Positions 1 to 6,269 of a DNA stretch of 14,692 bases are shown one piece after another. The stretch's first letter is position 1, and each line of letters starts with the position of its first letter. The stretch comes from Desulfobacula sp. (GTDB lineage Bacteria > Desulfobacterota > Desulfobacteria > Desulfobacterales > Desulfobacteraceae), in contig NZ_JAIOSW010000173.1 of NCBI RefSeq assembly GCF_021107415.1, forward strand, positions 1 through 14,692. Reading direction: 5' to 3'. Below the pieces are notes generated by a model, which saw only the letters and a list, made by a program, of their open reading frames with translations, did not search any database and was not told the origin of the DNA. The position numbers were made by a program, and so were the translations under genes.

Positions 1-419
1 ACCTCAATATCGGCTTTGAGAGATCTGCCCGGCAGAAAAAAACGGGCTTGGATTGTACTTGGGCCTGGGTTTTTATTATGGGTGAGGATCAATCTGCTCA
101 AGAGACTTTTGTAGCTGCAGATACCATTTTCAGGGTTTCGATCATATCGGACCTGTCCTAAGGGGGGAAATACCAGTGAGTGGTTCATCATCTTACGCTC
201 CTGCCGGTCAAACCCAAAGGCAAAGGCGCTTGAAATGTATCCAAGATGCACCACTGCACATCCGAAAATAATATCCGGGTGAATAATACCCATATAACAC
301 CAGCGTTTTTCTTGAAATCGTTCAAAAGAAAAGAAACGCTCATTTAAGTTCAATAAACCTTTGGTATCAGGATAATTAAAATCGCCGGACCACTCATCCG
401 TTTTATTTTTTTCGTACAT
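1..419 (-). CDS. DUF2804-like protein, N-terminal part (runs off left edge)
   Basis: An open frame of 139 codons starts with ATG at 419-417 and has no stop before the window edge, so only the N-terminal part is present. The protein carries an aromatic N-terminal stretch (KRWCYMGIIHPDIIFGC, about residues 43-59) followed by VVHLGYISSAFAFGFDR. This pattern matches my memory of the DUF2804 family, whose biochemical function is not established. No signal peptide is visible. The ATG overlaps the tag stop codon by one base (TAATG), and an AGAGGTGA-like Shine-Dalgarno lies inside the end of tag, so the two genes are very probably co-transcribed and translationally coupled. The family call is from recognition only; that the frame is coding is well supported by its length, codon use and overlap. 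Confidence 0.72.
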   Translation of the reverse strand, partial: MYEKNKTDEWSGDFNYPDTKGLLNLNERFFSFERFQEKRWCYMGIIHPDIIFGCAVVHLGYISSAFAFGFDRQERKMMNHSLVFPPLGQVRYDRNPENGICSYKSLLSRLILTHNKNPGPSTIQARFFLPGRSLKADIE

Positions 420-985
420 TATTTCACCATCACCTCTTTATACCTGAAACAGGAGACAAGATGGTCATTGACCATGCCCACCGCCTGCATATGGGCATAG
501 ATAATGGTTGAACCCACAAATTTAAACCCCCGCTGCTTGAGATCCTTTGAAAAGGCATCAGATTCCCTGGTTGTTGTTGGTACCTGATCTAAAGATCTGT
601 AATTATTTACTTTTGGTTTTCCGTCAACAAAACGCCAGGAGTAGTTGTCAAAAGATCCGAATTCTTCCTGGATTTTAATAAATGCCCTGGCATTTGACAC
701 AGCCGCATTAACTTTGAGTCTGTTACGGATAATGCCCGGGTCCAAGAGAAGATTATCAATCTTTTCAGGAGTGAATCTGGCCGTTTTTTCAACATCAAAA
801 TTGGCAAATGCTTTTCTATATCCCGATCGTTTTTTCAGGATCGTCAGCCAGGAGAGCCCTGCCTGGGCACCCTCCAACAGGATGAATTCAAAGAGTTTTT
901 TATCATCATGAACCGATACGCCCCATTCCTCATCGTGGTATTTTATATAAATCGGATCATTTGTCACCCAGCCGCATCGTTCCAT
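419..985 (-). CDS. tag: DNA-3-methyladenine glycosylase I
   Basis: This enzyme excises 3-methyladenine from alkylated DNA, starting cytoplasmic base excision repair. The 188-residue protein is the usual family length and begins MERCGWV, as E. coli Tag does. The zinc-site ligands are all present: Cys4, His17, His175 and Cys179. The base-recognition residues match too: Tyr16, Glu38 and Trp46 (in LEGAQAGLSW). The motif KQRGFKFVGSTIIYAHMQA near the C terminus is also typical. The start is supported by AAGGA about 9 nt upstream on the minus strand and by the conserved N terminus. It is the first gene of a two-gene minus-strand unit with the DUF2804-like gene. All key residues are kept, so it should be active. 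TagA-type HhH enzymes are excluded by the zinc motif. Confidence 0.97.
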   Translation of the reverse strand: MERCGWVTNDPIYIKYHDEEWGVSVHDDKKLFEFILLEGAQAGLSWLTILKKRSGYRKAFANFDVEKTARFTPEKIDNLLLDPGIIRNRLKVNAAVSNARAFIKIQEEFGSFDNYSWRFVDGKPKVNNYRSLDQVPTTTRESDAFSKDLKQRGFKFVGSTIIYAHMQAVGMVNDHLVSCFRYKEVMVK

Positions 986-1245
986 TTTCTATTTCCTTAA
1001 AAGGTGTCTCTATTTTTTTCCAATTGGTATTATTCATACTCTACACTTATTTTTGAAAATAGCGAATTTTAATAGTTGAAGTCATAAAACAGATGCCATG
1101 ACTCTATGGAAAAAATCGGTGTTATCGAAAAATTATGGTTATAAAAATATCTTGTAAGGTTTTCATTTAATCTCAGACTAAATTATTAAAAAAATGAGAT
1201 AGAGGCACCTGTGATTAACTTTGATTCTCATAGCGTATCCTGACA
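986..1245. other. AT-rich intergenic region upstream of tag
   Basis: This 260-bp stretch separates tag (minus) from the decayed cytochrome gene (plus), so it should hold the tag promoter. I see no convincing -35/-10 pair and no recognisable RNA. The only symmetry is a weak inverted repeat (ATCTCA at 1170-1175, TGAGAT at 1195-1200) with a 19-nt AT-rich loop. Confidence 0.4.
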
Positions 1246-1670
1246 TTGGAGGTTATATGGAACCAGATCTTCACGTGGATTGAGAAGTATTTGACCTATT
1301 CCGTAAAGACCAATCATAAAATGCTTGGAACATCGCTGATGTGTAATATTTTTTTGATAAATAACCGGCCCCATACACTGGGAAGATTATGCAGCGGTGG
1401 TGACGAAAGTTATATCTTCCATAACGACCCGGACAACAACACAAATATCAACGAGGTCCATGATCTTGGGGCTGTTTCGTTACAGTGCGGCAGAAGGGTG
1501 GACAGTCTGAAATGGTTTCTTGCCACGCATTAGATCGAATTGTTCGAGCCAAAAAGGGAAAAGAAAAATGGGAAAGTACGGTCAGCCGCATGATTAAATA
1601 TAGTGGAAATCCGGAATATTTGACAAAAAATGCAAGAGAAGAATTAATTGAATACCTTATTAATAAATAG
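1246..1670 (+). pseudogene. Decayed c-type cytochrome gene (frameshifted)
   Basis: The 3' part (1515-1670) reads VSCHALDRIV, then KEKWESTVSRMIKY, then LIEYLINK. This is the heme-binding end of a small class I-like cytochrome c domain (CxxCH, LDR, W..TV.RM, I.YL), and resembles quinohemoprotein/mono-heme cytochromes. The first heme cysteine is missing in this frame, but one extra pyrimidine after 1514 would turn AAATGGTTT into AAA TGY GTT and restore CVSCH in continuity with the frame that opens at TTG 1246. Further upstream, WEDYAAVVTKV (about 1376-1408) reads in a third frame, so at least two frameshifts are implied. A GGAGG at 1248-1252 precedes ATG 1257, but that ATG meets TGA after eight codons. 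No signal peptide can be read intact. I infer a pseudogene; an assembly error could explain one shift but less easily two. Confidence 0.6.
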
Positions 1671-1690
1671 GGTTTGTGGATTCAAAGGAA

Positions 1691-1733
1691 AGTGACCCGG
1701 TCATACCTCATCAACTTAATGAACCGGGTCACT
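1691..1733 (-). terminator. Hairpin terminator downstream of the P460 cytochrome gene
   Basis: A perfect 11-bp inverted repeat is present: AGTGACCCGGT at 1691-1701 and ACCGGGTCACT at 1723-1733. Three more pairs (CAT/ATG) follow across a single bulge. Read on the minus strand, the hairpin begins 19 nt after the cytochrome stop codon and is followed by the T-rich run TTCCTTTG, a modest U tract. Read on the plus strand the trailing sequence is A-rich, so it suits minus-strand transcripts better. It also lies just beyond the plus-strand cytochrome remnant and could limit read-through in both directions. Confidence 0.65.
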
Positions 1734-1752
1734 CAAGAATTACAAAAAAGTG

Positions 1753-2226
1753 TTATTCAAACTCATGGACAAGGACAAAGTCATTATCTGCCCGCGCACC
1801 ATGACAACCAACGCATCCCTTTGGTTTTCCATAGGGTTTTGCCTTCCCGGAGGGTGAATATTTTACCCAGAACCAGTCACCATCATCGGGGTTATAGCCC
1901 TTTACTTTATACATGACGGTAAGGGCCATCAATTTTTTTCTCTTGTTGTAATTTTCTTTTACCTGGATCGCTCCGTATTTAAGGGGGGCAGAAGATGATC
2001 CATAGGCATCGTCATTGACATAAACTTTGTGAAAAGATCCATGGGGTTCTCTTCCTTTAACCATTCCTTTGTGGTCGTCCCAGAATTTCCATTGGGTATA
2101 GGGGGAGGTTTTGGTAATATGTTCCCAAAGCTCTTTTGGATCGGCTCCCGGCATTTGTGCCATTACCGATGTTCCAATAAAAACTGCCAGAAAAAGAATA
2201 ATAAACCCTGTGACTTTTTTTGTCAT
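1753..2226 (-). CDS. Cytochrome P460-family periplasmic c-type cytochrome
   Basis: The 157-residue protein starts with a classic Sec signal peptide (MTKKV, hydrophobic run FIILFLAVFIG, cleavage likely after SVMA), so it should be exported to the periplasm. The mature part has a WKFWDDH aromatic motif, then YGAIQVKENY, then DWFWVKYSPSGKA, and a C-terminal heme c site CVGCH at residues 138-142 followed by ARADNDFV. This order is characteristic of the cytochrome P460 family (Pfam P460 type). Members bind heme c, sometimes with a lysine cross-link; several act on hydroxylamine or NO, and many are of unknown function. I cannot assign a cross-linking lysine. The start at ATG 2226 is chosen because AAGGAG sits 5 nt upstream and the signal peptide begins there; a 19-codon extension lacks support. 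It lies downstream of an ECF sigma/anti-sigma pair on the same strand and ends at a hairpin. Confidence 0.85.
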   Translation of the reverse strand: MTKKVTGFIILFLAVFIGTSVMAQMPGADPKELWEHITKTSPYTQWKFWDDHKGMVKGREPHGSFHKVYVNDDAYGSSSAPLKYGAIQVKENYNKRKKLMALTVMYKVKGYNPDDGDWFWVKYSPSGKAKPYGKPKGCVGCHGARADNDFVLVHEFE

Positions 2227-2231
2227 AATAA

Positions 2232-2238
2232 CTCCTTT
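2232..2238 (-). promoter_or_regulatory. Strong ribosome binding site for the P460 cytochrome
   Basis: The minus strand reads AAAGGAG five bases before ATG 2226. It fixes the start at the signal-peptide methionine instead of the ATG 19 codons upstream (2283). Confidence 0.85.
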
Positions 2239-2283
2239 TAATAATAATAAAAGTACTGCTGTTGGTTTCTTGTTAAATAACAA

Positions 2284-2312
2284 AAAACACCTGATGTCGC
2301 TTTAGCAGGTTT
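2284..2312 (-). terminator. Possible weak terminator after the anti-sigma gene
   Basis: On the minus strand, about 30 nt past the anti-sigma stop codon, ACCTG pairs with CAGGT across a 12-nt loop and is followed by GTTTTTTG. The stem is only 5 bp, so termination may be partial and P460 may be read from both the upstream operon and its own promoter. Confidence 0.35.
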
Positions 2313-2342
2313 GTCGGAATGAGCTAAGAAAACTTACAAAAA

Positions 2343-2609
2343 TTATTCAAGATTTTTAAGGTGATCTTTTATTTTCTGCCGGGCCTGATCAGGTAAGTGG
2401 CTGATATCAATATCAGGCTCTTTATCGATTTCTAATTTTAAAATAGCTTTGCGGATTAAATTTAGCTGATTTTTATAATTTAAACATAAATCACACATCA
2501 TCAGGTGGAATTTAATACCCATCCTGATCCTTAACGGAAGCTTTTGATCCATGGACCTGGAAATCAAATCTGATACATCCTTGCATCTGAATATCCAGTG
2601 ATTGATCAT
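2343..2609 (-). CDS. Zinc-finger (zf-HC2/ZAS) anti-sigma factor
   Basis: This 88-residue protein has the anti-sigma zinc-binding signature: Cys9, then His35-x3-Cys39-x2-Cys42 (FHLMMCDLC), in the pattern of ZAS/zf-HC2 proteins that hold an ECF sigma factor inactive. There is no hydrophobic segment, so it is a soluble cytoplasmic anti-sigma, and the CxxC pair suggests that redox or metal state could control release. The start at ATG 2609 is preferred over an ATG 11 codons upstream: AGAGG sits about 6 nt before it, and it begins one base after the sigma gene's TAA. The tight coupling to the sigma gene strongly supports a cognate pair. The target sigma and zinc binding are inferred from family knowledge. 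Confidence 0.82.
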   Translation of the reverse strand: MINHWIFRCKDVSDLISRSMDQKLPLRIRMGIKFHLMMCDLCLNYKNQLNLIRKAILKLEIDKEPDIDISHLPDQARQKIKDHLKNLE

Positions 2610-2610
2610 T

Positions 2611-3186
2611 TTAACCTCTTTCCTCAAGCCAGTTGGTTTCAATACATTTTCTCATCAAAAAGCGAGCTCTGTGGAGGATCACCCAGCAATTAGTCGCGGT
2701 GATATTTAAAACCTTACAAATAGTTTGTGTGGTTTCACCTTCCAGTTCTCGTAAGGCCAAGGCGCGGGCCGGTCGTTTTGGAAGATCCTGAAGGCATTTT
2801 TTTACGATATTTAAAAATGATTTTTGCTCCAGCAGACGTTCAGGATTGGATGCCCATTCTTCCGGGCCGGTTTTCCATTTCCCTTTATCATCAAAACAAT
2901 TATGCATTGCCTGGGATTCTAAAGTATTGTCTTCAAAAACGGGTTCCCTATATTTTTTGCGGAGAAAGTCCATAATTTTATGCTTTAAGATACTGGTTAA
3001 CCATGTTTTTTCAGAGGAGGTTCCTTTGAACCGTTCTTTTGCTTTCAGAGCAGCCGTCAGGGTGTCCTGGACAAGATCCTGGGCAAGAGAGTCGTCCTGA
3101 ATTCTGTACAGGGCAAAAGAATAGAGATAGTCTCCATATTTGTCCACCCATGTGGACGGAGGGTTTAATTGGTGATTTCCCGTAAT
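2611..3186 (-). CDS. ECF-type RNA polymerase sigma factor (probable ATT start)
   Basis: This sigma-70 family, RpoE-like regulator directs RNA polymerase to a stress regulon. Region 2 is seen in LAQDLVQDTLTAAL and WLTSILKHKIMDFLRKK. Region 4 is seen in LPKRPARALALRELEGE followed by ICKVLNITATNCWVILHRAR, a helix-turn-helix; the C terminus RKCIETNW is typical of the TIGR02943-like subfamily as I remember it. The only ordinary start codon is GTG 3147, which lacks a Shine-Dalgarno and begins inside the conserved TWVDKYGDYLY block. In the same frame, 13 codons upstream, ATT at 3186-3184 sits 6 nt after AGGAG (3197-3193), with an in-frame TAA just above. I therefore annotate 191 residues from ATT. 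It is followed after one base by its probable anti-sigma gene, so it is likely autoregulated, as is common for ECF pairs. Confidence 0.88.
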   Translation of the reverse strand: MTGNHQLNPPSTWVDKYGDYLYSFALYRIQDDSLAQDLVQDTLTAALKAKERFKGTSSEKTWLTSILKHKIMDFLRKKYREPVFEDNTLESQAMHNCFDDKGKWKTGPEEWASNPERLLEQKSFLNIVKKCLQDLPKRPARALALRELEGETTQTICKVLNITATNCWVILHRARFLMRKCIETNWLEERG

Positions 3187-3192
3187 TATCAG

Positions 3193-3199
3193 CTCCTTT
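3193..3199 (-). promoter_or_regulatory. Ribosome binding site that implies an ATT start for the sigma gene
   Basis: The minus strand reads AAAGGAG followed by CTGATA and then ATT (3186-3184). The six-base spacer is ideal for ATT and would be far too long (45 nt) for GTG 3147. Confidence 0.7.
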
Positions 3200-3201
3200 A
3201 A

Positions 3202-3408
3202 TTATTTTATTCGGCTTCCATTTTGATATAGGATAAAAGCTTCCTTTTTGTCAATCGAAGAATGGAAAGCATTTTTTTCGAAACCAGTGGTTTCCCATCG
3301 GGTACTAACTTCTAATGTAAGGTCTGGTGTCTTGAGACGACCAAGTAGCATATGAGAATAATAAAAGGGCTTAAATTTTTCTTCAACCTGAAGGGACGGG
3401 CCTGTCAT
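3202..3408 (-). CDS. Small hypothetical ORF upstream of the sigma gene (doubtful)
   Basis: A 68-codon frame runs from ATG 3408 to TAA 3202, ending 15 nt before the sigma gene's proposed start. The product is soluble and mixed in character (FKPFYYSHMLLGRLKTPDL, then WETTGFEKNAFHSS), with no motif I recognise. No Shine-Dalgarno is visible before the ATG. The frame stays open a further 57 bp upstream, but that stretch runs antisense to the YiiX-like stump that begins only 22 bp away on the other strand. It could be the tail of a gene cut at this point, a small protein made with the sigma factor, or a chance ORF. Confidence 0.3.
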   Translation of the reverse strand: MTGPSLQVEEKFKPFYYSHMLLGRLKTPDLTLEVSTRWETTGFEKNAFHSSIDKKEAFILYQNGSRIK

Positions 3409-3430
3409 TTGAACGAATAGGTTATCGAAT

Positions 3431-3736
3431 ATGAATTCAATAACTGCATTTCTGAGAAAGTTTATTCATAAAAAACTCGAAAAACAGAAGCAGCACTATG
3501 AACAGCGGGCTTACAACAACTTAAGTAAACTATATAGCGTCATTCGACCCGGTGATGTGGTATTGGTGGAAGGCCGATCTGAGATGAGCCGGTTGATAAA
3601 ATTATTCTCCAACAGCCACTGGAGCCATGTTGCAATGTATGTAGGGAAAACATTGTGTCCAAGAATTTTTAATAAGAGCAAGGTTTTGACTTTTCAAGGG
3701 AAAGCGAATATATTATTTTTTAATTTTTTGAGTTGA
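3431..3736 (+). pseudogene. 5' stump of a YiiX-like permuted papain amidase gene
   Basis: The first 72 or so codons read as the N terminus of a YiiX/DUF830-type permuted NlpC/P60 (papain-like) protein: IRPGDVVLVEGRSEMSRLIK followed by FSNSHWSHVAMYVG. The block includes the conserved SHV histidine of the active site. After YVG the sequence changes to KTLCPRIFNKSK and a low-complexity, AT-rich tail ending FFNFLS. Intact relatives are roughly 200 residues or more and carry the catalytic cysteine far downstream; that part is absent, and no other frame restores it before ispF 30 bp on. I infer a deletion with its junction near 3650, and an inactive product. The predicted start has only a weak AGG upstream. 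Confidence 0.68.
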
Positions 3737-3766
3737 ATGATTGGGGAAAAGATAAATTTTTGAGAT

Positions 3767-4267
3767 ATGGAAAAACCTGAGATTAAAATAGGATCAGGAT
3801 ATGATGTTCACAGGCTTGTGTCGGGCAGAAAGCTGATTGTCGGCGGGGTGTATATTGATTTTGACCGGGGACTTGAAGGCCACTCCGATGCGGACGTGTT
3901 GATTCATGCGGTTTGTGATGCGATTTTGGGTGCGACGGGACTTGGGGATATTGGAGAGCATTTTCCTGATATTGATCCAGGATATAAAGGGATTTCAAGC
4001 ATGATCCTTCTCAAAAAATGCGGGATGCTGATGAAAGAACAAGGGTATGAAATTGCTAATATGGATTGTATAGTGTTTGCACAGGTTCCAAAGATGAGTC
4101 CCCATAAGAAAAAAATGGAAGAAAATATTGCCGGGGTTTTGAATATGGATTCAAATTTTGTTAATGTAAAGGCAACCACAACTGAAAGATTGGGGTTTAT
4201 TGGAAAAGAGCAGGGCATTGCAGCCCAGTGTACACTATTAGTAAAAGCTATTTTCCAAAAATCATAG
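3767..4267 (+). CDS. ispF: 2-C-methyl-D-erythritol 2,4-cyclodiphosphate synthase
   Basis: IspF cyclises CDP-methylerythritol 2-phosphate, releasing CMP, in the MEP pathway of isoprenoid precursor synthesis. The 166-residue protein is of normal length. Metal ligands Asp13, His15 (GSGYDVHRL) and His47 (DVLIHAVCDA) align with E. coli Asp8, His10 and His42. LGDIGEHFPD and the signature VNVKATTTERLGFIG with the following GIAAQ are present. The ATG at 3767 is used because TGA lies two codons upstream in frame; the Shine-Dalgarno is weak (GGGGAAAAG about 16 nt away). cysS follows after 59 bp. In many relatives ispD lies directly upstream; here the upstream gene is a broken YiiX-like stump, so ispD must be elsewhere or lost from this locus. 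Confidence 0.97.
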   Translation: MEKPEIKIGSGYDVHRLVSGRKLIVGGVYIDFDRGLEGHSDADVLIHAVCDAILGATGLGDIGEHFPDIDPGYKGISSMILLKKCGMLMKEQGYEIANMDCIVFAQVPKMSPHKKKMEENIAGVLNMDSNFVNVKATTTERLGFIGKEQGIAAQCTLLVKAIFQKS

Positions 4268-4326
4268 CCGGATAAATTATAATCGGATAAAATATAACCA
4301 GGAAAAATATAGCGGGAAAAAATATA
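4268..4326 (+). repeat. Degenerate tandem repeat between ispF and cysS
   Basis: The short spacer consists of about four imperfect copies of a 14-16 bp unit: CCGGATAAATTATAAT, CGGATAAAATATAAC, CAGGAAAAATATAG and CGGGAAAAAATATAAT. The last copy runs into the cysS start codon and supplies its poor ribosome binding site (CGGGA). Confidence 0.6.
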
Positions 4327-5766
4327 ATGGGTTTAAAAATTTATAATACATTACATGGCAGGAAAGAAGAATTTATACCTTTAAATGAAGGCAAAGTCGG
4401 CATGTACGTATGCGGACCTACCGTATATGATACCAGTCATATCGGTCATGCCCGTTCTGTTGTTGTCTTTGACACGATCTTCAGATGGCTTAAGGGGCAG
4501 GGGTATAAAGTCAGGTATGTCAGGAATTTTACGGATGTGGATGACAAAATTATTAAAAAATCCAATGAGACAGGGATTGACTGCACCACCATCACAGAGA
4601 AATATATTGATGAATTCCACAATGAAATGGATGCACTCAATGTATTAAGACCAGATGTCGAACCCAAAGCCACCGAACATATTCAACACATTATTGATTT
4701 TATCAAAATGCTGATTGGTAAGGGTAAAGCCTATCATGTTGAGGGGGGAGATGTTTATTTTTCCATTGATTCGTTTAAGGATTACGGAAAACTTTCCGGC
4801 CGGAATCCCGATGACATGAGGGCAGGGGCAAGGATTGCCGTGGATGAAAAAAAGAAGAATCCTTTGGATTTCGTCCTGTGGAAACCCGGCAAGCCGGGCG
4901 AGCCTTTCTGGGAAAGCCCATGGGGTAATGGAAGACCCGGCTGGCACATTGAATGTTCAGCCATGAGCTATGAATATCTGGGAGAAGGGTTTGACATCCA
5001 TGGTGGCGGTAAAGACCTGATATTCCCTCACCATGAAAACGAGATTGCCCAGAGCGAGGCGGTATTTGGCCGTCAATTTGTCAAATATTGGATTCACAAC
5101 GGGTTTGTGGACATTAACAATGAAAAAATGTCAAAATCTCTGGGTAATTTTACCATGATCAAGGAAGTTCTTGCCACGTATTCTTCTGAAGTAATTCGCA
5201 TGTTTCTTTTGTCAAAGCATTACAGAAGTCCTATTGATTACACTGAGGACTCCATGCGAGAAGTCTCCATGGGTCTTGACAGGATTTATGCCTTTCTTGA
5301 AAGACTGGAAAATGCCGGTGTAAAAATAGAAATTGACGGGGCCCGGAAAGGAGACCTGTGGAATGATTTTGAAAGGGCCATGAATGATGATTTTAATTCT
5401 GCAAGGGCCTTGGCATCTGTTTTTGAAGCGGTCAAAAAAGGGAACAAGCTTCTGGATGATACAGATGGCATATTGGATGAAGATATCCTGGAAACGCTGA
5501 GTTTTTTCTATAACGATATTAAAGCCATCTCCAATATTCTCGGCATGTTTTTACTGGACCCACAATCCTATTTTAAGGCCAAAAAAGACAAGGGTGTGGC
5601 AGATATGGCCATTGATCCCTCTGAGATTGAAGATTTAATCCAGCAACGGACAGACGCCCGTAAAAATAAAAATTTTTCAAGAGCAGATGAGATAAGAGAC
5701 CTTCTTCAAGCCAGGAATATTGTCCTTGAGGATGGCCCGGAAGGGACCTTCTGGCGATTTGAATAA
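4327..5766 (+). CDS. cysS: Cysteinyl-tRNA synthetase
   Basis: This class I synthetase charges tRNA-Cys with cysteine in the cytoplasm. The 479-residue protein is of standard length. It has the HIGH box as HIGH at residues 38-41 (TSHIGHARS) and KMSKS at 267-271. The zinc ligands that select cysteine are Cys29, Cys210 (WHIECSAM), His235 and Glu239 (FPHHENEIAQ), as in E. coli CysS. The C-terminal part (EIEDLIQQRTDARKNKNF and RADEIRDLL) is the usual anticodon-binding tail. It lies 59 bp after ispF on the same strand and its end overlaps the proposed start of the truncated permease gene. The Shine-Dalgarno is weak, within a degenerate repeat. Confidence 0.98.
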   Translation: MGLKIYNTLHGRKEEFIPLNEGKVGMYVCGPTVYDTSHIGHARSVVVFDTIFRWLKGQGYKVRYVRNFTDVDDKIIKKSNETGIDCTTITEKYIDEFHNEMDALNVLRPDVEPKATEHIQHIIDFIKMLIGKGKAYHVEGGDVYFSIDSFKDYGKLSGRNPDDMRAGARIAVDEKKKNPLDFVLWKPGKPGEPFWESPWGNGRPGWHIECSAMSYEYLGEGFDIHGGGKDLIFPHHENEIAQSEAVFGRQFVKYWIHNGFVDINNEKMSKSLGNFTMIKEVLATYSSEVIRMFLLSKHYRSPIDYTEDSMREVSMGLDRIYAFLERLENAGVKIEIDGARKGDLWNDFERAMNDDFNSARALASVFEAVKKGNKLLDDTDGILDEDILETLSFFYNDIKAISNILGMFLLDPQSYFKAKKDKGVADMAIDPSEIEDLIQQRTDARKNKNFSRADEIRDLLQARNIVLEDGPEGTFWRFE

Positions 5767-6268
5767 ATTTTCTGTTAAGACAGAAAAAGAGAACAATCCG
5801 TCATCAGCATATAAACTGGGAATGTTTCCAGGTGTTTTTACCCCCAGTATTCTGACAATCCTGGGTATTATCCTGTTTTTGAGAATGGGATATACCGTGG
5901 GACATGCAGGGCTTGGGAAAGCGCTGATTCTTATTACTTTTGCAAACCTTGTTTCCATTCTCACCACTGCATCCTTATCCGCCATTGCCACCAATATTCA
6001 TGTAAAAGGAGGGGGTGCCTATTACCTGATTTCAAGAACTCTGGGGGTTCAATTTGGCGGAGCCATCGGGCTGGTGCTGTTTCTGGCACAGTCCGTATCC
6101 ATTGCATTTTACTGTATGGGGTTTGGTGAGGCATTGATGTCTCTTTTACCGTCTGTCTCGTATCTATCATCACAAACAATTGCCATAATTGCTGTCCTAT
6201 TTTTGTTTTTTTTTGCCTGGCTGGGGGCTGACTGGGCGACTAAATTCCAATATCTTGTCAGGAGCTAA
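5732..6268 (+). pseudogene. Truncated SLC12-like amino acid/cation-chloride permease
   Basis: The N-terminal half of an APC-superfamily, SLC12-like transporter is clear. KLGMFPGVFTPSILTILG is followed by a first membrane helix (IILFLRMGYTVG), then SLSAIATNIHVKGGGAYYLI with the broken-helix GGGAYYLISR motif, and about three more membrane segments up to FAWLGADWATKFQYLV. The frame stops at TAA 6266-6268 after about 178 codons, where relatives continue for several hundred residues. The start is uncertain: ATG 5732 and TTG 5759 are both within or beside the 3' end of cysS, which suggests coupling to cysS translation. No further transmembrane sequence follows in any frame; a charged 3' ORF in another frame does. 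I infer a large internal deletion, leaving about five helices and probably no transport. Confidence 0.72.
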
Positions 6269-6269
6269 A

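Noticed and set aside
1691..1733. Mobile-element end or attachment site
   Set aside because: The inverted repeat is isolated, has no transposase or flanking target duplication, and sits exactly where a terminator is expected.
1674..1916. 80-codon plus-strand ORF over the P460 gene
   Set aside because: It covers the terminator hairpin and is antisense to the well-supported cytochrome; its sequence has no family character.
2227..2283. N-terminal extension of the P460 protein from an upstream ATG
   Set aside because: The extension puts 19 residues before a perfect signal peptide, and the strong AAGGAG serves the downstream ATG.
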